Of a DNA stretch of 8,166 nt, positions 1 to 6,521 are shown piece after piece. The first letter of the stretch is position 1; each line of letters begins with the position of its first letter. The stretch is from the NCBI GenBank assembly GCA_002772705.1, contig PFDH01000029.1:180-8345 (forward strand), given 5' to 3'. The notes beneath the pieces were generated by a model. The model searched no databases and was not told where the DNA came from. It saw nothing but the letters and a program-made list of their open reading frames with translations. The DNA comes from Candidatus Pacebacteria bacterium CG10_big_fil_rev_8_21_14_0_10_44_11. Its GTDB lineage: Bacteria; Patescibacteriota; Microgenomatia; UBA1400; PJMF01. The position numbers and the translations under genes were made by a program.

Positions 1-1
1 G

Positions 2-1465
2 CCCCTCACCAGTCCTAATCCGTATAAATCTCACACCGTCATTTTGAAAACGCCGCTGCGGTTTGGCCGGGCAGTGCGGGTTAAACCCGAACCAGCCTCG
101 ATTAATCTAGAAAATCAGCAGTTGGTCACCACTTTTAACGAAACAAATCCTCAAACCATTTCCGCTTTTTTTGGCGATACGCAAATTTATTCGATGACCC
201 TTCGATATAACCTAGAAAATAACACTAGCAGTCCAAACTTGGCTCAAATCGCTTTACCCCCCGACACCTCTTTTCAACGAGTTTCGTACTACTCACTGGA
301 TCCACCGACAACTGACATTAAACGCGATGAAGACGGCAACTGGCTGGCCACCTATCAACTGGCTCCCAACACCGCTCAAACAGTTCACCTTCAGGCTGAT
401 ATCCAAGTGACGCTGGATCCTAACTCGCTGGTGCCAATGATTGAACCAACTTCAAGTTTGACCGCTGAAAAAAAATACTGGGAAACGAGCAACAGTGCCA
501 TTCAGAAAGTGATTCAAAATAAACAATCGGTTGGTGACCTGTATCAGTTTGTGCTGCAAACCCTGAGTTATTCGTACGATAAAGTTAAACAGAATGTCAT
601 CACCAATCGGCTGGGGGCGGTGGGGGCTTTGGCCAACCCAAACCAAGCCGTCTGCCAAGAGTTTACCGATCTTTTTATTACCCTAACCCGGGCTAAAGGG
701 ATTCCTGCCAGGCGACTGACTGGCTATGCTTACACCCAAAACTCAGCCTTGCGCCCATTAAGTCTAGAAGCCGATGTGCTGCACGCTTGGCCAGAATACT
801 TTGACTCAGAAAATAAGCTTTGGCGGCCAGTCGACCCAACTTGGGAATCAACCACCGGTGGGGTTGATTACTTTACTCAATTTGACCTTAATCACGTCGT
901 CTTTGCCATCAATGGAAAGTCCAGCACCACCCCATATCCGGCCGGTTCATACAAAGGGACTGATCTCAACACTAAAGACGTTGAGGTCACCTTTGCAACT
1001 AGTTTTCCAAAGTTAAAACCAGATCTGAGCATCACCACCAAACCAGTCAAAACGTTTGGTTTGTCTATTCCAGGAAAAAATAGTTTGATGATCATCAATA
1101 CCACTGGCCAAGCCTGGTACGATCTGACCTTAACTTTTAAGAGTGCTGATTCAAACCTCACGCTTGGTCAAACCCAAGTTTTTCTGCCAGTGATTTTGCC
1201 TTTTCAATTAATTGAGTTGCCGTTTGATACGATGTCAACCAACTGGCAAGCTAGCCAAGTTGCTGTATCATATAACTTCAGTGTCAAAGACAGTCAAGAC
1301 AGCCATGAAGGATCAATCAGCGTCCAAAGCGGACCCCCAATCGTCAAATACCTCACCGAGCAAAATCTCTCCATTGGCCTGGTTATCGGCGGTGCCGTCG
1401 GTATCTTTGGCACCGGGAGTTTATTGGTTTTTAGACCAAGACGAAAACGTTCTCTACGTCGGTAA
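2..1465 (+). CDS. Membrane-anchored transglutaminase-like protein, 5'-truncated by the window edge
   Basis: The frame is open from base 2 with no stop. The TTG at 44 is only an internal codon, so the N-terminus lies outside the window and about 488 residues are visible. The first part looks beta-rich and is probably an extracytoplasmic domain. A transglutaminase-like (papain-fold) core follows. Its candidate triad is Cys at 653-655 in the context NQAVCQEFTDLF, His at 782-784 in DVLHAWPEYF, and Asp at 833-835 in WRPVDPTWE, so it looks catalytically competent. A further beta-rich stretch leads to one hydrophobic helix (about 1368-1430) and an Arg/Lys-rich tail, a classic C-terminal anchor with the bulk of the protein outside the cell. 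Such enzymes are known to act as thiol peptidases or amide cross-linkers; the substrate here is unknown. The 3' end overlaps uvrC in another frame. I am confident of the fold, not of the reaction. Confidence 0.85.
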   Translation, partial: PLTSPNPYKSHTVILKTPLRFGRAVRVKPEPASINLENQQLVTTFNETNPQTISAFFGDTQIYSMTLRYNLENNTSSPNLAQIALPPDTSFQRVSYYSLDPPTTDIKRDEDGNWLATYQLAPNTAQTVHLQADIQVTLDPNSLVPMIEPTSSLTAEKKYWETSNSAIQKVIQNKQSVGDLYQFVLQTLSYSYDKVKQNVITNRLGAVGALANPNQAVCQEFTDLFITLTRAKGIPARRLTGYAYTQNSALRPLSLEADVLHAWPEYFDSENKLWRPVDPTWESTTGGVDYFTQFDLNHVVFAINGKSSTTPYPAGSYKGTDLNTKDVEVTFATSFPKLKPDLSITTKPVKTFGLSIPGKNSLMIINTTGQAWYDLTLTFKSADSNLTLGQTQVFLPVILPFQLIELPFDTMSTNWQASQVAVSYNFSVKDSQDSHEGSISVQSGPPIVKYLTEQNLSIGLVIGGAVGIFGTGSLLVFRPRRKRSLRR

Positions 1466-2708
1466 AGCCAAGTCGTTGCGCAGACGCATCAGTTCATACA
1501 CGTATCTTGCCAAGTTACCCGAGCGCACCCTCCAGCTGGTCACCACGGCCAACTCAATCAAAACAATGGTCTTGAGCAGTGAGCTAGAAGCGTTGTTAGT
1601 CGAAGCAGAGTTAATCAGAACCTACCGACCTGCTTTCAATATCCTGCTTAAAGATGACAAAAGTCCAATCTACGTTCAGGTCACCAATGAGACCTACCCT
1701 CGAGTAAACATGGTCAGAAAAAGCGAGTTGGTCAGTCAGCATCTAAAGGGTACGATCTTGGGGCCATTTCAAAGTGCGTATAAATTGCGGGAAGTATTGC
1801 AGATTGCCAGAGATATTTTTCCCTGGTGTAACTTGAGAGGCAGTGGAGAAGTGGCCGAAAAACCGTGTTTTTACTATCATATTGGTTTGTGTTCTGGCGC
1901 CTGCATCGGGGAACTGAATAAAACCGAGTATAACGAACAAATCAATCGCTTAATTTTATTTTTGCGGGGTAAGAAAAAAGAGGTCGTAATCACGATTGAA
2001 CACCAAATGAAGCGGGCAGCTGAACAAGAAAACTTTGAGCAAGCAGCCAGATTGCGCGATCAGTTCAATTTAGTCACCGAGGTGACCCAACCCCAGTATC
2101 ATCTTAAACCAGACTTGGTTTTGTCCACCGTTCTCACTTCAAAAACCAATCAAGAGCGAGTATTACACCTAAAACGAGTGCTCCACACCTACTTGGCTAT
2201 TTCTGCTCAGACCAGCCTGAATCGAATCGAAACCTACGATGTCAGTAATATTTCTGGTCAGCATGCCGCGGTCGCAATGGTGACTTTTGTTAACGGTGAA
2301 CCAGCCAAAGCTGAATACCGCTTATTTAACATCAAAACCCTAAACACGCCCAATGATTACCAGATGATGAAAGAAGCTCTGCTGCGTCGGCAGAACCACC
2401 CGGAGTGGGGCAGACCAGACCTGGTGGTGATCGATGGTGGCAAGGGTCAGCTGAGGGCTGCGCTGAGCGTTTGGCAGTGGCGCAACCCAGTGATGAGTAT
2501 CGTTAAGCGGCCAGACCGGTTGGTAATTCCTGATTTGGCGACAGTTCTGCTTGATGGCTCAAAAACTTTGACCGGTCTGAAGTATCACCTGGTTGAGCTG
2601 CCAGCCAGCCATCCAGGTTTGCAATTAATCCAACATATGCGGGATGAAGCCCACCGATTTTCAAAAAAACAGTTCTCCCGCCGCAAACTCAAAGCCATGA
2701 CGGAGTAG
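1392..2708 (+). CDS. uvrC: Excinuclease ABC subunit C (UvrC), short form
   Basis: UvrC makes the 3' and 5' incisions around lesions marked by UvrAB in nucleotide excision repair. With GTG 1392 as residue 1, the GIY-YIG nuclease carries GVY (9-11) and YVG (22-24). Four cysteines (146, 159, 167, 171) match the known Fe-S ligand pattern. A UVR motif (about 203-230, NFEQAARLRDQ) should bind UvrB. The RNase H-like nuclease has the expected D-D-H triad at D283 (TYDVSNISG), D348 (VVIDGGKGQL) and H421 (RDEAH). The protein stops soon after, so the usual tandem HhH DNA-binding domain is absent, and the UVR-nuclease linker is shorter than in E. coli UvrC. The start is uncertain: ATG 1305, TTG 1374, GTG 1392 and TTG 1407 are all in frame and none has a good Shine-Dalgarno. 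I chose GTG 1392 because it limits overlap with the upstream gene and keeps the usual few residues before PGVY. Translation may depend on re-initiation. Confidence 0.92.
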   Translation: MPSVSLAPGVYWFLDQDENVLYVGKAKSLRRRISSYTYLAKLPERTLQLVTTANSIKTMVLSSELEALLVEAELIRTYRPAFNILLKDDKSPIYVQVTNETYPRVNMVRKSELVSQHLKGTILGPFQSAYKLREVLQIARDIFPWCNLRGSGEVAEKPCFYYHIGLCSGACIGELNKTEYNEQINRLILFLRGKKKEVVITIEHQMKRAAEQENFEQAARLRDQFNLVTEVTQPQYHLKPDLVLSTVLTSKTNQERVLHLKRVLHTYLAISAQTSLNRIETYDVSNISGQHAAVAMVTFVNGEPAKAEYRLFNIKTLNTPNDYQMMKEALLRRQNHPEWGRPDLVVIDGGKGQLRAALSVWQWRNPVMSIVKRPDRLVIPDLATVLLDGSKTLTGLKYHLVELPASHPGLQLIQHMRDEAHRFSKKQFSRRKLKAMTE

Positions 2709-2855
2709 CAGTCATTTTTTCAGGACACTCAGCACCTTCTCCAAGCTTCATAGCTTCATTGAGTCGTTTTGTAAAGTTACACCAGTCTTACTACTATCAC
2801 TCTCAGCCACTCAAACACCTCTCAGCAAATGTTTATTCTTCAGATCCTCTTGCGC

Positions 2856-2861
2856 TATACT
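2856..2861 (+). promoter_or_regulatory. -10 box (TATACT) for the holin-like gene; leaderless start predicted
   Basis: TATACT lies in the 160-base spacer after uvrC and ends exactly 7 bases before ATG 2869. A start site about 7 bases downstream of a -10 box would coincide with the A of the ATG, giving an mRNA with no 5' leader. The -35 position (around 2833, TTATTC) matches consensus poorly. There is no Shine-Dalgarno before the ATG, consistent with leaderless translation. Confidence 0.5.
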
Positions 2862-2868
2862 ACTAGTA

Positions 2869-3225
2869 ATGCTCAGACCGTTACTACGCACCGCTATCAT
2901 TCTCTTGATTCTTGCCTGGTTCTTTCCGACCATTTCTTTTGCCAACTGGCTAACACTAGCAGTTGCCAGCATTGTCTTGACAATCCTCTTTTCGTTAATC
3001 AGACCAATTCTGAAACTGGTATTTTTACCAGTCAATGTGGTGACTTTGGGCCTGTTTTCTGTAGTTCTCAATGTGATTTTGCTCTGGTTGACCACGTACC
3101 TGGTGCCAGGTTTTGTGATTGAGCCAACTATTTTTTTTGGTTTACCTTTGAACGAATTTTTCACTCTGGTGGCAGTTTCGGCTATAATTTCGCTCCTTCA
3201 AGGCCTAGTCAAGATCTTATTGTAA
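2869..3225 (+). CDS. Phage holin family 4 / YvlD-like four-helix membrane protein
   Basis: This 118-residue, very hydrophobic protein has about four transmembrane helices (roughly 7-25, 28-50, 54-77 and 95-117). The conserved stretch RPILKLVFLPVNVVTLGLFS followed by VLNVILLWL and VPGF is typical of the Pfam phage_holin_4_2 (DUF360/YvlD) family. Despite the family name, chromosomal members are widespread and are not thought to be phage lysis proteins; they may relate to envelope stress, but the function is not settled. No endolysin or phage gene lies nearby. The gene has its own predicted -10 box and its stop lies 27 bases before the next start, so it may be read separately from the following operon. 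ATG 2869 is supported by the promoter position and by a normal family N-terminus. Confidence 0.85.
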   Translation: MLRPLLRTAIILLILAWFFPTISFANWLTLAVASIVLTILFSLIRPILKLVFLPVNVVTLGLFSVVLNVILLWLTTYLVPGFVIEPTIFFGLPLNEFFTLVAVSAIISLLQGLVKILL

Positions 3226-3239
3226 AACTTTGTTTAAGG

Positions 3240-3245
3240 TATAAT
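3240..3245 (+). promoter_or_regulatory. -10 box (TATAAT) for the 7TM / ATP-grasp / DUF1704 operon; leaderless start predicted
   Basis: A perfect TATAAT ends 7 bases before ATG 3253, the same geometry as the box before the holin-like gene, so transcription should start at or next to the ATG. A TTGTAA at 3220-3225 resembles a -35 box but is only 14 bases away, shorter than usual. The promoter overlaps the end of the preceding gene. No Shine-Dalgarno fits in the short gap. Confidence 0.6.
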
Positions 3246-3252
3246 ACAAACC

Positions 3253-4200
3253 ATGAAATTATTTTTTGGCTTTAGTTTGTTTTTTCTCGTCCTGATTGGC
3301 ACAGCGGCAAACGTGAACGCCCAAACCACTACGACTTTTTTTGGCGAAGTGCCACTCCAAGAAGCAACCGCTACCGCCGAAGCCAGCGCTACTGCCACTA
3401 GCGAGTTGGCTTCACCCTCAGCTGCGGTAATTCAAAAAATTCAAGAGAAAAAAGATCAAGATATCACTGAGCCAGAGGGCAAACAAAAGAGCAAGTTGGA
3501 GGCGTTTCTTGACGACAACCCGCCGGAAGAGCTTTCTTGGAATAACTTTTTACAGCACGCTATTCGCTATGCTGTCTCCAAAGGGGTACCGGTTAACACG
3601 ATCGTTTTAGTTTTGCTCTTTCCACTAGTGGCTTCATTGATTGCTGGCTCTCGCCACATCATCGGCTTGCGTGGCTTTGGCGTCTACATTCCAGCCGTCT
3701 TATCAGTTGCCCTGATTTCTACCGGCATCATGGAAGGGATTATCATTTTCCTGGCGATTGTCTTAACAGCTTCAGTGGCCAAAAAATTGATTATTCCGCT
3801 TAAATTATCTTATCTCCCCAGAACGGCCCTGCTACTTTGGATGATTTCAATTGGTATTTTGGGCACCATGTTCTTGTCGCCATCTATTAATATGGTCACC
3901 TTAATGACGGTCAACATTTTTCCAATTTTAATTTTAGTGCTACTGGCCGAAAACTTTTTGGACGCTCAATCTAGAACCAAACAGACCGAAGCGATTGCCT
4001 TGACCGTAGAAACAATTGTCTTGTCAGCGATTGGCGGCTTGATCTTAAAGTGGGAAACGATGCAAAAGCTGGCTTTGTTAGAACCAGAATTATTAATTCT
4101 TGGCATTGCCAGTTTAAATATTATCATCGGCAAGTTTACCGGACTTAGAATTAGCGAGAGACTCCGCTTCAGATCCATCATGGAAGAGGAAGAAGAATAA
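3253..4200 (+). CDS. 7TM membrane protein (7TM_transglut-type) with signal peptide and glutamate tail
   Basis: The 315-residue protein begins with a signal peptide (1-24, ending VNAQ). An Ala/Thr/Ser-rich, then charged, extracytoplasmic segment (25-105) follows. About seven helices come next (113-131, 142-158, 159-177, 189-207, 212-233, 247-265, 278-293). The stretch from VPVNTIVLVLLFPLVASLIA through RHIIGLRGFGVYIPA to the YLPRTALLLW region resembles the 7TM module known from 'inactive transglutaminase-7TM' proteins, which are encoded beside RimK-like ATP-grasp ligases. The inactive transglutaminase domain those proteins carry is missing here and is replaced by the short low-complexity segment. 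With the N-terminus outside and seven helices, the C-terminus should be cytoplasmic; it ends RSIMEEEEE, five encoded glutamates. It probably anchors or presents substrate for the ligase and peptidase encoded next in the operon. That role is inferred. Confidence 0.8.
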   Translation: MKLFFGFSLFFLVLIGTAANVNAQTTTTFFGEVPLQEATATAEASATATSELASPSAAVIQKIQEKKDQDITEPEGKQKSKLEAFLDDNPPEELSWNNFLQHAIRYAVSKGVPVNTIVLVLLFPLVASLIAGSRHIIGLRGFGVYIPAVLSVALISTGIMEGIIIFLAIVLTASVAKKLIIPLKLSYLPRTALLLWMISIGILGTMFLSPSINMVTLMTVNIFPILILVLLAENFLDAQSRTKQTEAIALTVETIVLSAIGGLILKWETMQKLALLEPELLILGIASLNIIIGKFTGLRISERLRFRSIMEEEEE

Positions 4201-4212
4201 TGGACGACGAGT

Positions 4213-5499
4213 ATGGCAGTCAAACCTTCCCACATTTTGGGCATGAACGCGCGCTACCGCTACACCAAGATGAATCCTTCATCGGCGCGACAGTACGGAT
4301 TTTCCAAATTGCTGACTAAAGATTTGTTAACCGAGTACGGCATCCCTTGCGCCCGCATTTTTCACATTTTCAGTGCGCTCCATGAGCTTGACTCGGTGAA
4401 GTGGGAAAGTATTCCCACTCCTTTTGTACTCAAACCGGCCAGTGGCAGCGCCGGCAAAGGCGTTTGGTTAATCAAAAAGAAAATTGAAAACAAACCTGAA
4501 TGGTTAAATCAAGAAAATGTCGTCCTGACCAAGAACGATTTAGACCTCCATGTCAGAAATATTCTTGACGGCGAGTTTAGCACTTGGGGCTCTGAACACA
4601 AAGCCATAGTCGAAGAGTTGATCCCCCCGCATCCAAGTTTGGCCAAGTATTCATATAAAGGCACAGCTGATATTAGAGTGATTATTTTTAACTCAGTGCC
4701 GGTGATGGCGATGGCCAGAATTCCGACCAAAGAATCTCAAGGTCGAGCCAATCTCGATAAAGGCGCAATTGCCTTGGGCATCGACATGGCTACAGGTGTC
4801 ACCACTTATGGTTTATACGGAAAATCGGAGCGGATTACCCACTTTCCCAACTCCAAAAAGAAAGTGAACGGCGTCCTGATTCCCCAGTGGAGCCAAGTGC
4901 TTGAAACCGCTGTTACTGCTGCTAACGCTGCCGGCTTTGTCTTTTTGGGTGCTGATTTATTTATTCACCCAGAGCGAGGACCAATGATTGTTGAGTTAAA
5001 CGGCTTTCCAGGTCTCTCAATTCAAATGGCCAATCATGCTGGCTTGAAACAACGACTAGATAGAGTTGAGGGTCTAGAAGTCAGAAACGCTAAACATGGC
5101 GTGAAAATTTCCCAGGCCTTGTTTGCCGAAAGTTTTGCCGACAAAATTAGAACCGAAGAGGGAACACCAATCATTCCAATTCGGCCAATGGTAGAAATTT
5201 TTGACGAAAAAAGTCGCCCTCACTCAGCGCTGGCCTTGGTTGACACCAAACGCGATCGATCAATTATCAGCGAAGAATACGCCGATCAGTTGGGCCTGGT
5301 AGATTTAGATGATTTGCTCTTTAGGCAGTTAGAAATTTTAGAAGGCAAGCTGCCGGTGGTTTTTATCACCATCAAAATCAAAACCAGAAAGTTTGAGACA
5401 GCGATGATGGTCAGTAAACGACTCAACAAAACCAAGCACAAAATTGAGTTGGGCAAGCGGGATCTTGAAGGGTTTTTGATTGGAACCTCACCAGAATGA
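4213..5499 (+). CDS. RimK-like ATP-grasp amide ligase fused to a retropepsin-like domain
   Basis: Residues 1-300 are an ATP-grasp ligase of the 'alpha-L-glutamate ligase-like' group. Visible features are ILGMN at 8-12, the nucleotide-binding FVLKPASGSAGKGVWLI (K74, Gly-rich loop 77-83), EE at 134-135, ADIRV (D153, R155), and metal-binding GADLF (D248) with VELNGFPG (E261, N263). Such enzymes join an amino acid, often glutamate, to a carboxylate using ATP. Residues 320-428 resemble the retropepsin-like fold (RimB/'ATP-dependent zinc protease' type): ALVDTKRDRSIISEEYADQL carries the single aspartate D344-T345, and IELGKRDLEGFLI matches the family's C-terminal LGRxxL..F strand. The expected DTG is DTK, so activity is uncertain. 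The protein has no signal or helices and should be cytosolic. The start is 12 bases after the 7TM stop, in the same frame. Its TGA overlaps the next ATG. The ligase call is firm; donor and acceptor are unknown. Confidence 0.87.
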   Translation: MAVKPSHILGMNARYRYTKMNPSSARQYGFSKLLTKDLLTEYGIPCARIFHIFSALHELDSVKWESIPTPFVLKPASGSAGKGVWLIKKKIENKPEWLNQENVVLTKNDLDLHVRNILDGEFSTWGSEHKAIVEELIPPHPSLAKYSYKGTADIRVIIFNSVPVMAMARIPTKESQGRANLDKGAIALGIDMATGVTTYGLYGKSERITHFPNSKKKVNGVLIPQWSQVLETAVTAANAAGFVFLGADLFIHPERGPMIVELNGFPGLSIQMANHAGLKQRLDRVEGLEVRNAKHGVKISQALFAESFADKIRTEEGTPIIPIRPMVEIFDEKSRPHSALALVDTKRDRSIISEEYADQLGLVDLDDLLFRQLEILEGKLPVVFITIKIKTRKFETAMMVSKRLNKTKHKIELGKRDLEGFLIGTSPE

Positions 5500-6458
5500 A
5501 GCAAGTCAGTAGTTACACCCCTAGCAATATTTTGGAGGAAAAAACTCGTTTTTTTACTGATCCTGTTTATAATCCTCAGTTTAGATACGAAGTTCCGCTA
5601 GAAAAACTTGCCCTGGACGGCTATGGCCAGCCTTCACCAGAAAAATTAGAGAAGGCCAGAGAAATTGTTGAAAAAGCGTTCTATGGCCGAAATGAACAAG
5701 ATTTAAGAATGCTGGCTGGACCAATTCTTTCACAGCAAGAAGTGTCCGAAAAAGTTACCTTGTTTTTGCGCTTACACAAGCTTGAGAACCGCTACAAAAT
5801 TAGTTGGTCCTCTTCATATCTTTCTCGCTCCACCACCACGGCTGACACCATTAAACTCAAATCCAGCGCTGAGTTTAGAAAAGAGAGTTTACACGGCATG
5901 CTCTATCACGAAATTGGCACTCACGCCTTGCGCCGCATTAACTATGAAAAACAACCCTGGTTCAAAAAGAAGAAAGCCTATGGTTTTTCCAGCTATCTAA
6001 TCACCGAGGAAGGCTTGGCTTCACTTCACTCGTTGCTACCCAGAACCTTCAAATTAGCCCATAGTTCGGCTTTACGTTACCTATTGGTGGCCTACGCCCA
6101 AGAGCACTCTTTTGCCGAAGTCTTTCAGTTTTTAGGCAACTACGTTCAGGATCAAAATCGACGCTGGGGGATGGCGGTGAGACTAAAGCGGGGGATGGAG
6201 GATACCTCTCAACCCGGTGGCTACACCAAAGACCTGACTTACTTTGAGGGCATGTTCGAAGTGGCAGCCTGGCTTGATAAGAATAACTACAATTTGTCTC
6301 CACTGTATTTAGGTAAATTGGCGGTGGCTGATGTCGAGAAAGCCAAAACGCTTAATCCTAACTTTCAACCGGTGTTACCCAGTTTTTACCTGATTGATCC
6401 AAAAAAGTACGCGGCTGATATGCATGAAATATTTGAGTTTAATCATTTGTTGGATTAA
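5496..6458 (+). CDS. DUF1704 / MATCAP-like zinc carboxypeptidase (QEGLA-motif family)
   Basis: The 320-residue protein carries YHEIGTHALRR with H138, E139 and H143 in an HExxxH arrangement, followed by ITEEGLASLHSLL (E171/E172). This is the pair of motifs that defines DUF1704, named in bacteria after its QEGLA motif and including the eukaryotic MATCAP/TMCP enzymes that remove C-terminal tyrosine or glutamate from tubulin tails. H138 and H143 are the likely zinc ligands with a glutamate from EEGLA; E139 is the likely general base. The protein has no signal peptide or membrane helix, so it is probably cytosolic. Its ATG overlaps the ligase stop (ATGA, 4 bases), indicating translational coupling and probably matched amounts. 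Beside an ATP-grasp ligase the simplest role is removal of the residue the ligase adds; the bacterial substrate is not known. Family assignment is strong. Confidence 0.9.
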   Translation: MKQVSSYTPSNILEEKTRFFTDPVYNPQFRYEVPLEKLALDGYGQPSPEKLEKAREIVEKAFYGRNEQDLRMLAGPILSQQEVSEKVTLFLRLHKLENRYKISWSSSYLSRSTTTADTIKLKSSAEFRKESLHGMLYHEIGTHALRRINYEKQPWFKKKKAYGFSSYLITEEGLASLHSLLPRTFKLAHSSALRYLLVAYAQEHSFAEVFQFLGNYVQDQNRRWGMAVRLKRGMEDTSQPGGYTKDLTYFEGMFEVAAWLDKNNYNLSPLYLGKLAVADVEKAKTLNPNFQPVLPSFYLIDPKKYAADMHEIFEFNHLLD

Positions 6459-6475
6459 AAAAGTTTTCAACTTTT
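6459..6475 (+). terminator. AT-rich hairpin after the DUF1704 gene, possible weak terminator
   Basis: AAAAGTT, a TTC loop and AACTTTT form a perfect 7-bp stem starting directly after the TAA stop. The stem has only one G-C pair and no clear T tract beyond the arm itself, so termination would be weak at best. It also occupies the -35 region of the mnmA promoter. Confidence 0.3.
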
Positions 6476-6484
6476 CTCAATTGA

Positions 6485-6490
6485 TATAAT
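6485..6490 (+). promoter_or_regulatory. -10 box (TATAAT) for mnmA
   Basis: A perfect TATAAT lies 31 bases before ATG 6522. Transcription would start near 6497, leaving a leader of about 25 bases. A weak -35-like TTTTCA (6464-6469) sits 15 bases upstream. The position suggests mnmA can be transcribed separately from the ligase-peptidase operon. Confidence 0.5.
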
Positions 6491-6521
6491 AGCCTTGTCA
6501 ACAAGTCTAATACTTAGCTTT

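Noticed and set aside
2744..2759. Tandem 8-base repeat AGCTTCAT x2 after uvrC
   Set aside because: Two copies of an 8-mer are too little to call a repeat array, and no hairpin or regulatory site goes with it.
2811..3164. 117-residue open frame on the minus strand across the holin-like gene
   Set aside because: It is antisense to a well-supported membrane protein gene, its product is Lys/Thr-rich with no recognisable motif, and no promoter precedes it.
2869..3225. Holin-like gene as evidence of a prophage
   Set aside because: The family name is misleading; members are common chromosomal genes, and no endolysin, integrase, capsid or tail gene is nearby.
4200..4319. 39-codon ORF from ATG 4200 as a protein-coding gene
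   Set aside because: It lies entirely over the stop of the 7TM gene and the start of the ligase, and its sequence looks like an out-of-frame reading. Kept only as a possible translational effect.
4213..5499. Naming the ligase rimK and assigning ribosomal protein S6 as substrate
   Set aside because: Although RimK-like, the sequence belongs to the longer 'glutamate ligase-like' group, is fused to another domain, and has no ribosomal gene context.
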